From NCBI GenBank assembly GCA_903931355.1, contig CAIZCB010000063.1:1-10154 (forward strand): 10,154 nucleotides of DNA, written 5' to 3'. The notes under the pieces are model-generated. The model was not told the DNA's origin, ran no database searches, and was given only the letters and a program-made list of their open reading frames with translations. Shown here in pieces: positions 1 through 5,873 of the stretch. How positions within the stretch are numbered: position 1 is the first letter of the stretch; each line of letters starts with the position of its first letter. The position numbers and the translations under genes are program-made. Origin of the DNA: an uncultured Pseudomonadota bacterium. GTDB lineage: Bacteria; Pseudomonadota; Gammaproteobacteria; Methylococcales; Methylomonadaceae.

Positions 1-417
1 GGCACCACACCGCCAGACTTGTCGTTGATTGCTCGCTCTCGCGGTGCAGACTGGTTGTATAGCTACTTGAAAGGCTTTTATGCCGATAAAAGCAAACCAA
101 CTGGCGTTAACAACCTAGTCTTTAAAGATGTGGCGATGCCTAACGTATTCTGGCAACAACAAGGCACACAAACCGCTGTGATCAAAAACATTGATGGTCA
201 CGACGTAGTCGCTGAGTTGAAGCTTGAACAACCTGGCCAAATGTCACCTAAAGAGTTTGATCACATGGTCAACGATTTGGTGAACTTCTTGGTCTACGTT
301 GGTGAGCCAGTTCAACTAGAAAGACAAGCAATGGGCAAATACGTTTTATTCTTCTTATTGATGATTATCGCGTTAGCTTATTTGTTGAAAAAAGAATATT
401 GGAAAGACGTTCACTAA
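1..417 (+). CDS. petC: Cytochrome c1 of the bc1 complex, C-terminal part (5' truncated)
   Basis: This is the last 138 residues of cytochrome c1, the haem-c subunit of the ubiquinol-cytochrome c reductase (complex III) in the inner membrane, which passes electrons from the Rieske protein to soluble cytochrome c. The reading frame is open from base 1, so the start and the CXXCH haem site lie upstream of the window. Visible here are the GTTPPDLS and ARSRGADWLYSYLKGFY blocks typical of the family. The MPNVFW motif follows, with its Met codon at 136-138, which should be the sixth haem ligand. A C-terminal membrane anchor (about residues 113-130) follows, ending in a short basic tail KKEYWKDVH. The gene is followed by a hairpin at 428-451 and then sspA, a common gene order in Gamma- and Betaproteobacteria. 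The identification is secure; only the N-terminal half is unseen. Confidence 0.95.
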   Translation, partial: GTTPPDLSLIARSRGADWLYSYLKGFYADKSKPTGVNNLVFKDVAMPNVFWQQQGTQTAVIKNIDGHDVVAELKLEQPGQMSPKEFDHMVNDLVNFLVYVGEPVQLERQAMGKYVLFFLLMIIALAYLLKKEYWKDVH

Positions 418-427
418 GTCTTTTTAA

Positions 428-451
428 GCGGAACGCCGAGAGGCGTTCCGC
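428..451 (+). terminator. Hairpin after petC, probable terminator
   Basis: A perfect 10-bp inverted repeat (GCGGAACGCC / GGCGTTCCGC) flanks a GAGA tetraloop and begins 10 bases after the petC stop. The stem is GC-rich and stable. The downstream tract is only AATCTTTCC rather than a clean T-run, so termination may be incomplete. It most likely ends the pet transcript or protects its 3' end. Confidence 0.7.
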
Positions 452-507
452 AATCTTTCCCCGCCGTTTTACCCCCCGCCGCAGCTCACCAAATCCACAA
501 TCAACCG

Positions 508-516
508 TGGTACAAT
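508..516 (+). promoter_or_regulatory. Candidate extended -10 promoter element for sspA
   Basis: TGGTACAAT combines a TG extended -10 motif with TACAAT (5 of 6 matches to TATAAT). It lies 41 bases before the sspA GTG start and after the petC hairpin. No convincing -35 hexamer is seen about 17 bases upstream, which is tolerable for an extended -10 promoter. This is the only promoter-like gap before the long plus-strand gene array. Confidence 0.45.
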
Positions 517-542
517 TCGCCCCGTTCCGACCCCCGTTAATT

Positions 543-548
543 AAGAGG
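543..548 (+). promoter_or_regulatory. Ribosome binding site that fixes the sspA GTG start
   Basis: AAGAGG sits 9 bases before GTG 558. The in-frame ATG at 588 has no comparable purine tract upstream. The GTG start also gives residue numbering that matches E. coli SspA. Confidence 0.65.
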
Positions 549-557
549 TTATTCTTC

Positions 558-1193
558 GTGGCAAACATCACTAGCCGAAAATCCGCAATGACTCTTTTTA
601 CATCGTCGACTTGCATTTTGAGCCATTGCGCTCGTTTGGTCGTTCATGAAAAAGCGGTTCCTGCTGATATTGAGTTTTTTGACCCAAACAATCCGCCAGA
701 AGATTTAATTGAACTTAATCCCAATGGCAATTCACCGACTTTTGTTGAACGTGATTTAGTTCTATACGATGCACGTATCATCATGGAATATCTGGATGAG
801 CGCTTTCCACATCCCGCTTTGCATCAAATGGACCCAGTATCCCGCGCCAATGCCAGAATGCTGATTAAACGTATCGATCAAGATTGGTATGCTTTATTAG
901 ATGAAATCCTAACGCTGGGCGACAAAAAGAACAGCAAACAAAAGAAAATGCTCAAAGAAAGCTTGCTTGCCGCAGCACCGGTATTTGAAGCAACGCCTTA
1001 TTTCATGAGCGAAGAATACTCAATGATAGATTGCGTGATGGCTCCCTTTTTATGGCGTTTACCGAGCATTGGTATCGACATTATCAGCTTGGGCAAAGGC
1101 ATCACCGCTTACTCTAATCGCCTGTTCAGTAGAAAAGCTTTTCAAGACAGCTTAACCACTGAAGAAAAAAATATGATGCCCATAAGCAAATGA
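558..1193 (+). CDS. sspA: Stringent starvation protein A (GST-fold RNA polymerase-associated regulator)
   Basis: SspA binds sigma-70 RNA polymerase and changes transcription during stationary phase, starvation and acid stress. It has a glutathione S-transferase fold but no transferase activity. The product is 211 residues, against 212 in E. coli. The N-terminal thioredoxin-like half starts around MTLF (residues 11-14) and contains the NPNGNSPT loop (54-61). The surface motif Pro84-His85-Pro86, known in E. coli to be needed for function, is present at exactly the same numbers, which supports GTG 558 as start. E. coli Tyr92 is Asp here. The helical C-terminal half contains IDQDWYALLDEI and the MIDCVMAPFLWRL segment. 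The frame stays open upstream to an ATG at 399, but that would overlap petC and its terminator and adds an Arg/Pro-rich stretch foreign to the family. The stop overlaps the sspB start (ATGA), so the two are translationally coupled. Confidence 0.93.
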   Translation: MANITSRKSAMTLFTSSTCILSHCARLVVHEKAVPADIEFFDPNNPPEDLIELNPNGNSPTFVERDLVLYDARIIMEYLDERFPHPALHQMDPVSRANARMLIKRIDQDWYALLDEILTLGDKKNSKQKKMLKESLLAAAPVFEATPYFMSEEYSMIDCVMAPFLWRLPSIGIDIISLGKGITAYSNRLFSRKAFQDSLTTEEKNMMPISK

Positions 1194-1564
1194 CACCATT
1201 AAAACCCTATCTACTCCGCTCTATCTACGAATGGATAGTCGATAACGACCTAACTCCGCATCTACTAGTTAATGCCGAATATCCAGACGTCAGCTTGCCA
1301 ACCGATTTCGTTGAAGATGGCCGGATTGTTTTAAACATTCGCCCTTCAGCAGTTCAAGGTTTATTGCTAGGCAATCAAGAAATTCAATTCGATGCCCGCT
1401 TTGCCGGTAAATCGATGCGTATCAAAGTTCCTTGTAAAGCCGTGTTAGCCATTTATGCTAAAGAAAACGGCCGCGGCATGTTCTTTGACCCAGAAGAAGT
1501 CGAAGAAGAGGATGAAACACCGCCACCAGCACCGCAACGCCCTCATTTGCGCGTCGTTAAATAA
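1190..1564 (+). CDS. sspB: ClpXP adaptor SspB (protease specificity-enhancing factor)
   Basis: SspB captures ssrA-tagged proteins from stalled ribosomes, and some other substrates, and delivers them to ClpXP for degradation. The 124-residue product opens with the family signature LKPYLLRSIYEWIVDNDLTPHLLV. The folded substrate-binding domain runs to about residue 100 and includes NIRPSAVQGLLLGN and FDARFAGKS. An acidic/proline linker (about 103-117) leads to the C-terminal LRVVK, the ClpX-docking motif also found at the end of E. coli SspB. It is shorter than the 165-residue E. coli protein only because the flexible linker is short. Start and stop codons of sspA and sspB overlap by 4 bases. 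The next gene begins 8 bases after this one, so there is no obvious room for a promoter between them. Confidence 0.95.
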   Translation: MTPLKPYLLRSIYEWIVDNDLTPHLLVNAEYPDVSLPTDFVEDGRIVLNIRPSAVQGLLLGNQEIQFDARFAGKSMRIKVPCKAVLAIYAKENGRGMFFDPEEVEEEDETPPPAPQRPHLRVVK

Positions 1565-1572
1565 ATAACAAC

Positions 1573-1929
1573 ATGTATAGCGAAGCTGAAATCATCGAAC
1601 GACTTAGTCACGAGCTACCGCATTGGTATTATGAAAACGGCTGGATACGTCGCAAAATCAAAACCAGCGGCTGGAAATCGACATTAATGGTGGTCAACAC
1701 CATCGGTCATTTGGCAGAAAAAGCTTGGCACCATCCTGATTTAACTGTTTCGTATGCGTTTGTGATCGTCAAATTAGTCACTCACGCTGAAAAAGGCATT
1801 ACTGACAAAGACTTTGCCTTAGCTAAAAAAATTGAAGAGGTCGTGATGTGGGATGCCGCGGAAAGCTCCGCAGGCATTCTGGAAGGCACTCCCGACGATC
1901 CCCGTTTTAAATACATAAAAAAAGATTGA
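1573..1929 (+). CDS. Pterin-4a-carbinolamine dehydratase-like protein (PCD/DcoH family)
   Basis: The 118-residue product belongs to the 4a-hydroxytetrahydrobiopterin dehydratase family, small proteins that dehydrate 4a-hydroxypterins formed by aromatic amino acid hydroxylases. The active-site set is complete: His53-His54-Pro55 in the block AEKAWHHPD, Tyr61, His71 in KLVTHAEKG, and Asp80 in GITDKDFALA. The His/His/His/Asp spacing is the same as I recall for mammalian PCD. A tail of about 25 residues after the core (MWDAAES to the end) is longer than in minimal PCDs. No phenylalanine hydroxylase gene is nearby. Instead it lies 10 bases before fhcB, and PCD-like genes are known to occur with tetrahydromethanopterin-linked C1 genes in methylotrophs. 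A role on a pterin of that pathway is therefore likely, but it is inferred. No Shine-Dalgarno is visible before ATG 1573, so it may depend on coupling to sspB. Confidence 0.85.
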   Translation: MYSEAEIIERLSHELPHWYYENGWIRRKIKTSGWKSTLMVVNTIGHLAEKAWHHPDLTVSYAFVIVKLVTHAEKGITDKDFALAKKIEEVVMWDAAESSAGILEGTPDDPRFKYIKKD

Positions 1930-1939
1930 GGACAGCAGC

Positions 1940-3199
1940 ATGACTGAAATCACAGAGATACCCAGCCCGTTTTGCGGTATCGGTAGCGATGACTTAAGCA
2001 TCCAAGTAGACGGTGTACAGCTTAAAGTCACAGCCAATGGTTGCGCGGTAAACACTCCTGCCTTTGAGCAAGCAGTTACCGACACCCAACCCAGCATCGC
2101 TGGTCAGCCAGCGAGTTTGGCGGAAGCCGTTGCCAAAGCCGCGCAAATTCTACGCGACACTCAGCAACCGGTGATTGGAGGCTGCGCAACTGACGTCAAC
2201 GGCATGAGAGCTTTATTGGCGGTAGCTGATAAAACCGGCGCAGTAGTCGATAACATCAACTTTAATGTTGCTCGCCGTAATTTACTGGCTTTGCAAGATA
2301 GCGGTTGGATGAACACCACTTTGGCTGAATTGAAAAATCGCTGTGATGTTTTATTAATCGTCGGCACTGATTTAGAAGCCTTTGCGCCACGTTTTTTCGA
2401 GCGTTACTTGTGGAATCCAGAATCAATGCATTTGGCAGATACCAATAACCGTCAAATCATTTATCTCGGCAAAGCGCCATCAGCGAATGCATCAACCTCA
2501 CCTGTTGGTAAAAAAGCCGATGTAATCACTTGCGCTGATGCCGATTTACCCGAAGTAACAGCAGTTTTATCGGCACTGTTACGAGGCAAAACTTTGCAAG
2601 CCACCTCAGTCGCTGGCATTGAAATATCGGCATTACAAACAATTGTTGACCAACTCAAAGCAGCAAAATACGGCGTAATTTTGTGGGGCGCAGGCGCTTT
2701 AGGTTTCGAGCAAGCTGAACTAACGGTACAAAGCTTATGCAGCATTGTTAAAGACATCAACTTGCAAGGCACCCGCTGCTCTGGCTTCCCATTGGGCGGT
2801 AAAGAAGGCGACCAAACCGCCAACCAAGTTTGTGGCTGGACCACCGGTTATCCGGCTCGCGTCAATTTTGCTCGCGGCTATCCAGAATACGATCCGTATT
2901 TGTACGACACCCAAACCATGCTCAACAACGGCGAAGCCGATGCCTTAGTTTGGGTGAATGCGTTTAACGCCAACGCCTTACCACCTGCAAGCGATTTACC
3001 CACGATTGTGATTGGTCGCTCAGGCATGAGTTTTGCCAAACAACCCGATGTATTCATCCCTGTTGGCACACCAGGCATAGACCACGCAGGCCACGCTTAT
3101 CGCCTAGATAACGTCGTCGCGATTAGACTAAAAAAATTACGAGATGCCGGCTTGCCAAGCACCGCCGAAGTTCTCACCGCCATTGAACAAGCACTATAG
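1940..3199 (+). CDS. fhcB: Formyltransferase/hydrolase complex subunit B (FwdB/FmdB homologue)
   Basis: FhcB is the bacterial relative of the archaeal formylmethanofuran dehydrogenase subunit that carries the tungsto/molybdopterin. In the bacterial Fhc complex it is not redox-active and is thought to be structural and to help bind methofuran. The 419-residue product matches the FwdB/molybdopterin-oxidoreductase fold, with blocks such as DVLLIVGTDLEAFAPRF, GVILWGAGALG and IVIGRSGMSFA. Near the N-terminus the archaeal C-x2-C-x3-C cluster motif reads Ser9, Cys12, Ser16 (SPFCGIGSDD), so two of three ligands are gone. The segment DNINFNVARRNLLALQ aligns, from memory, with the archaeal segment holding the metal-binding Cys118-His119; here these positions are Val110-Ala111. 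A Shine-Dalgarno TGAGGA (1927-1932) overlaps the upstream stop, 7 bases from ATG. fhcA follows after 9 bases. Confidence 0.93.
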   Translation: MTEITEIPSPFCGIGSDDLSIQVDGVQLKVTANGCAVNTPAFEQAVTDTQPSIAGQPASLAEAVAKAAQILRDTQQPVIGGCATDVNGMRALLAVADKTGAVVDNINFNVARRNLLALQDSGWMNTTLAELKNRCDVLLIVGTDLEAFAPRFFERYLWNPESMHLADTNNRQIIYLGKAPSANASTSPVGKKADVITCADADLPEVTAVLSALLRGKTLQATSVAGIEISALQTIVDQLKAAKYGVILWGAGALGFEQAELTVQSLCSIVKDINLQGTRCSGFPLGGKEGDQTANQVCGWTTGYPARVNFARGYPEYDPYLYDTQTMLNNGEADALVWVNAFNANALPPASDLPTIVIGRSGMSFAKQPDVFIPVGTPGIDHAGHAYRLDNVVAIRLKKLRDAGLPSTAEVLTAIEQAL

Positions 3200-3208
3200 G
3201 ATCTCGAC

Positions 3209-4876
3209 ATGCTGACAAAACTAACAGGTGGACGCGTTTACGATCCGGCCAGCGGCATCGACGGTCAAATTCAAGACATTTACGTCCAAGACGGCAAAAT
3301 CATCGACGCACCAACCGATGGTCGCCCAGTCGATCAAGAATATGATTTACGCGGCAAAGTCGTCATGTCCGGTGCAATTGATATGCACACCCATATCGGC
3401 GGCGGCAAAGGCAATATTGCCCGCACCTTGTTACCGGAAGATCACCGTTTAGATCCGGTACACCGCACCCAAATCACTCGCTCTGGTAACGGCCATGCTA
3501 TGCCAAGCACTTTCGTTGCAGGTTATCGCTACGCGGAAATGGGCTATACCGCCTGTTTCGAGCCAGCGGTATTACCCATCAACGCTCGCCAAGCGCACAT
3601 GGAAATGGGCGACACACCTATCGTCGATAAAGGTGGTTATGTGATGCTGGGCAGCGACGATTTCTTGTTGCGAATGATGACCGCCAACAAAGACCAAAAA
3701 GCCATCAATGACTATGTGGCTTGGACTTTAAATGCCTCAAAAGGCATCGGCATCAAAGTGGTTAACGCTGGCGGCATCAATGCGTTCAAATTTAACCAAC
3801 GCAAACTGGATTTAGACGAGAAAAACAGTCATTACGACGTAACACCTCGCCAAATTCTGCAAACTCTAGCGACCGCGGTTAAAGAATTAGGTGTAACTCA
3901 TCCCTTACATGTTCACGGCTGTAACTTAGGCGTACCTGGCAATCTGGAAACCACCCTCAATACCATCCAAGGTATCGACGGTTTGCCGATGCACTTAACC
4001 CATATCCAATTCCACAGCTACGGCACCGAAGGCGATTTCAAATTCTCCTCTGGCGCCGCGCAAATTGCCGAAGCGATTAACAAAAACTCCAACATCACCG
4101 CCGATGTCGGACAGATTTTGTTCGGTCAAACTGTGACTGCATCGGGCGACAATATGCGCCAGCACGCTAACCACCGTTTTGCCAGCCCAAATAAATGGGT
4201 CTGTATGGACATCGAATGCGATGCCGGCTGCGGAGTTGTACCGTTCAAATACAAAGATCAAAACTTCGTGAATGCCTTGCAATGGGCAATTGGTCTGGAA
4301 ATTTTCCTATTGGTCGAAGATCCTTGGCGGATTTTCCTCACCACCGACCATCCAAACGGCGCACCGTTCACCAGCTATCCGCATTTGATCCGCTTGCTGA
4401 TGGACAAAAGCTTCCGTAATGACATGTTAGCCACTATTCACCCAGAAGCACAAAAGATGAGCACTTTGGCATCGATTGACCGTGAATACACCTTAAACGA
4501 AATCGCTATCATGACCCGCGCTGGCGCAGCTCGGATTATCGGCTTAAAAGACCGTGGCGCATTAAGTGCTGGCAACTATGCTGACATTACCGTTTACACC
4601 GAAAACCCAGATCGCCAAGCCATGTTCAGCAAGCCTGATTACGTGTTTAAAGACGGCACCTTGGTAGTGAAAGATGGCGAAGTGGTTAAAGTCACTTGGG
4701 GCACCACCCACATCGTTAAACCAGACTATGACATCAGCATCGAAAAAGACTTAAAAGCCTATTTCGACCGCTATCTGACTATGAAACTGGGCAACTTTAA
4801 AATTAGCGATGATGAAATTAGCGAAGATGGACGCGGTAGCTTAACCGTCCATCCTTTAGGCGGCACGGTAGCCTAA
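3209..4876 (+). CDS. fhcA: Formyltransferase/hydrolase complex subunit A (formyl-methanofuran hydrolase, amidohydrolase fold)
   Basis: FhcA hydrolyses formyl-methanofuran to formate and methanofuran in the cytoplasm, the last step of H4MPT-linked formaldehyde oxidation. The 555-residue product is full length for the FwdA/FhcA family. It has the composite beta domain and TIM barrel of metal-dependent amidohydrolases. The metal site is intact: His60-x-His62 in GAIDMHTHIGGG, Lys183 in GIKVVNAGG (the expected carboxylated bridging lysine), His234/His236 in HPLHVHGCN, and Asp380 in LTTDHPNGAP. The NADITVY-like end of the barrel appears as AGNYADITVYT (454-464). A Shine-Dalgarno AGGA (3198-3201) overlaps the fhcB stop. 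The next gene, a DUF1640-like protein, starts only 4 bases after the stop; fhcD, the usual next partner, lies about 1 kb further on. Assignment of metal ligands rests on motif recognition and not on an alignment. Confidence 0.95.
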   Translation: MLTKLTGGRVYDPASGIDGQIQDIYVQDGKIIDAPTDGRPVDQEYDLRGKVVMSGAIDMHTHIGGGKGNIARTLLPEDHRLDPVHRTQITRSGNGHAMPSTFVAGYRYAEMGYTACFEPAVLPINARQAHMEMGDTPIVDKGGYVMLGSDDFLLRMMTANKDQKAINDYVAWTLNASKGIGIKVVNAGGINAFKFNQRKLDLDEKNSHYDVTPRQILQTLATAVKELGVTHPLHVHGCNLGVPGNLETTLNTIQGIDGLPMHLTHIQFHSYGTEGDFKFSSGAAQIAEAINKNSNITADVGQILFGQTVTASGDNMRQHANHRFASPNKWVCMDIECDAGCGVVPFKYKDQNFVNALQWAIGLEIFLLVEDPWRIFLTTDHPNGAPFTSYPHLIRLLMDKSFRNDMLATIHPEAQKMSTLASIDREYTLNEIAIMTRAGAARIIGLKDRGALSAGNYADITVYTENPDRQAMFSKPDYVFKDGTLVVKDGEVVKVTWGTTHIVKPDYDISIEKDLKAYFDRYLTMKLGNFKISDDEISEDGRGSLTVHPLGGTVA

Positions 4877-4880
4877 CGCC

Positions 4881-5198
4881 ATGACCACTTTGGCTTTTGA
4901 CACTCATTCGTTTGTTAAACGTTTGCATGATGCGGGTTTTACCGACCAGCAAGCAGAAACCTTGACGACTTTACATCAGGAATTGGTTGATGCGACTTTA
5001 GATCAAGTTAACCATAAACAATTGACCAACAAACAAGACATCCGAGAGTTAGAACTAAAAATCGAGATGTTGCGTGCTGATTTAAAAAAAGACATCGCCG
5101 AAACCAAATCAGACCTAATCCGCTGGATTGTTGGCGCTGGCCTATTGCAAACAGCCCTGATTACCGCTTTATTACTTAAATTAAGCGCTGGGCTATGA
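4881..5198 (+). CDS. Small coiled-coil, C-terminally membrane-anchored protein (DUF1640/CCDC90-like)
   Basis: The product has 105 residues. The N-terminal part (about 4-45: FDTHSFVKRLHDAGFTDQQAE and following) resembles the head of the DUF1640/CCDC90 family. A charged heptad-like stretch at about 48-80 (QDIRELELKIEMLRADLKKD) should form a coiled coil, and residues 82-100 form a single hydrophobic helix, ending in LKLSAGL. This head-coil-anchor plan is the family's hallmark; the eukaryotic members include the mitochondrial MCUR1. Bacterial members have no established function to my knowledge. The start lies 4 bases after fhcA and has no clear Shine-Dalgarno, so translation is probably coupled to fhcA. 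Such genes often occur as stray copies in proteobacterial genomes. Whether it serves the Fhc complex or is a passenger cannot be told from the sequence. Confidence 0.8.
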   Translation: MTTLAFDTHSFVKRLHDAGFTDQQAETLTTLHQELVDATLDQVNHKQLTNKQDIRELELKIEMLRADLKKDIAETKSDLIRWIVGAGLLQTALITALLLKLSAGL

Positions 5199-5226
5199 TT
5201 GCCAATTTTACTTAGCAAGCTAATAA
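5199..5226 (+). promoter_or_regulatory. Candidate promoter with palindrome before the DUF433/DUF5615 pair
   Basis: TTGCCA (5199-5204, 5 of 6 matches to TTGACA) is followed after 16 bases by TAATAA (5221-5226), a weak -10. The spacer contains most of TTAGC-AA-GCTAA (5212-5223), a 12-base palindrome with two central bases, suitable in size and place for a repressor half-site pair. Autoregulation is usual for antitoxin operons, but here it is only inferred. This 59-base gap is the first sizeable break in the array since sspA. Confidence 0.35.
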
Positions 5227-5244
5227 ATTCTGCTGAACGCCATT

Positions 5245-5249
5245 CGGAG
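5245..5249 (+). promoter_or_regulatory. Ribosome binding site of the DUF433 gene
   Basis: CGGAG lies 8 bases before ATG 5258 and supports this start. It contrasts with the missing Shine-Dalgarno of the DUF1640 gene just upstream and of fhcD just downstream. Confidence 0.6.
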
Positions 5250-5257
5250 TATCTACC

Positions 5258-5485
5258 ATGACAACAGACTACCGAAATACCATTACACTTGAACCGGGCA
5301 AACGCGGTGGAAAACCCTGTATTCGCGGCTTGCGGATTACGGTTTATGATATTTTGGCATGGCTTGCCGATGGCATGAGTGAAGCGGAAATACTGGAAGA
5401 TTATCCAGAACTTGAAAGCAACGACATTCACGCTTGTTTGGCATTTGCTGCTAATCGTGAACATAGTTTGTCGGCGATTATTTAA
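5258..5485 (+). CDS. DUF433 family protein, probable antitoxin
   Basis: This 75-residue protein carries a nearly complete DUF433 domain, a small winged-helix-type fold. The hallmark sequence is GKRGGKPCIRGLRITVYDILAWLADGMS, followed by EAEILEDYPELESNDIHACLAFA. DUF433 proteins are typically encoded directly before DUF5615 PIN-like proteins and are regarded as antitoxins of a VapBC-like module, probably binding DNA and neutralising the partner. The stop codon TAA overlaps the partner's ATG by one base (TAATG), so synthesis of the two is coupled. The pair sits between fhcA and fhcD, where it looks like an insertion. Its antitoxin activity is inferred from family and gene pairing. Confidence 0.88.
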   Translation: MTTDYRNTITLEPGKRGGKPCIRGLRITVYDILAWLADGMSEAEILEDYPELESNDIHACLAFAANREHSLSAII

Positions 5486-5820
5486 TGAAGCTGTTGTTGG
5501 ATGAAAATTTATCACGACGTACGGTTGCATTTTTATTGGATTCGTTTCCAGAATCCACCCAAATTGCTTTATTGGGTATGGAAAATGCTGATGACCGCGC
5601 TGTTTGGGATTATGCAAAAACCAACCACTTCGTTATTGTCACCAAAGACGCTGATTTTTTTGAAATGTCCAATATTTATGGACAACCACCAAAAATCATT
5701 TGGTTAAAAACCGGTAATCAATCAAAGGCAGCGACAATCAATGCCTTATTGACCAATCAACAGGCCATTGAAACAGCATTACTTGACGAAGATAAAGCTT
5801 GTATTGAAATTTACCGCTGA
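5485..5820 (+). CDS. DUF5615 PIN-like protein, probable ribonuclease toxin
   Basis: The 111-residue product has the DUF5615 (PIN-like, Mut7-C-related) pattern. The N-terminal strand MKLLLDENLS supplies Asp6 and Glu7. Then come ENADDRAVWDYAKTNHF (Asp36, Asp37, Asp42) and the signature IVTKDADFFE with Asp55 and Asp57, and finally GQPPKIIWLKTGNQS. These acidic residues correspond to the metal-binding centre of PIN-type nucleases, so an RNA-cleaving toxin held in check by the upstream DUF433 protein is the likely role. All expected acidic positions are kept, so it appears intact. By eye the gene is more AT-rich than the fhc genes around it, compatible with acquisition. A 53-base gap follows before fhcD. 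Toxicity is not shown by the sequence; it is inferred from the family. Confidence 0.87.
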   Translation: MKLLLDENLSRRTVAFLLDSFPESTQIALLGMENADDRAVWDYAKTNHFVIVTKDADFFEMSNIYGQPPKIIWLKTGNQSKAATINALLTNQQAIETALLDEDKACIEIYR

Positions 5821-5873
5821 CCTTAACAAACCCATAGCCAGCAAAACAGATTATTGAACAATGAGTACAACCC

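Noticed and set aside
399..557. An upstream extension of sspA starting at ATG 399
   Set aside because: It would overlap petC and the hairpin, adds Arg/Pro-rich sequence not found in SspA, and GTG 558 has a ribosome binding site and gives the family's numbering for the Pro-His-Pro motif.
3995..4282. A 95-codon minus-strand frame inside fhcA
   Set aside because: It is fully contained in a highly conserved enzyme gene, with no domain or start signals; a shadow frame.
5003..5617. A 204-codon open frame on the minus strand
   Set aside because: It lies across three well-supported plus-strand genes, has no recognisable domain, and has a composition typical of antisense reading of coding DNA.
5199..5873. 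Attachment sites or IS ends bordering the DUF1640/DUF433/DUF5615 insert
   Set aside because: No matching direct repeats, terminal inverted repeats or transposase remnants were visible at the borders.
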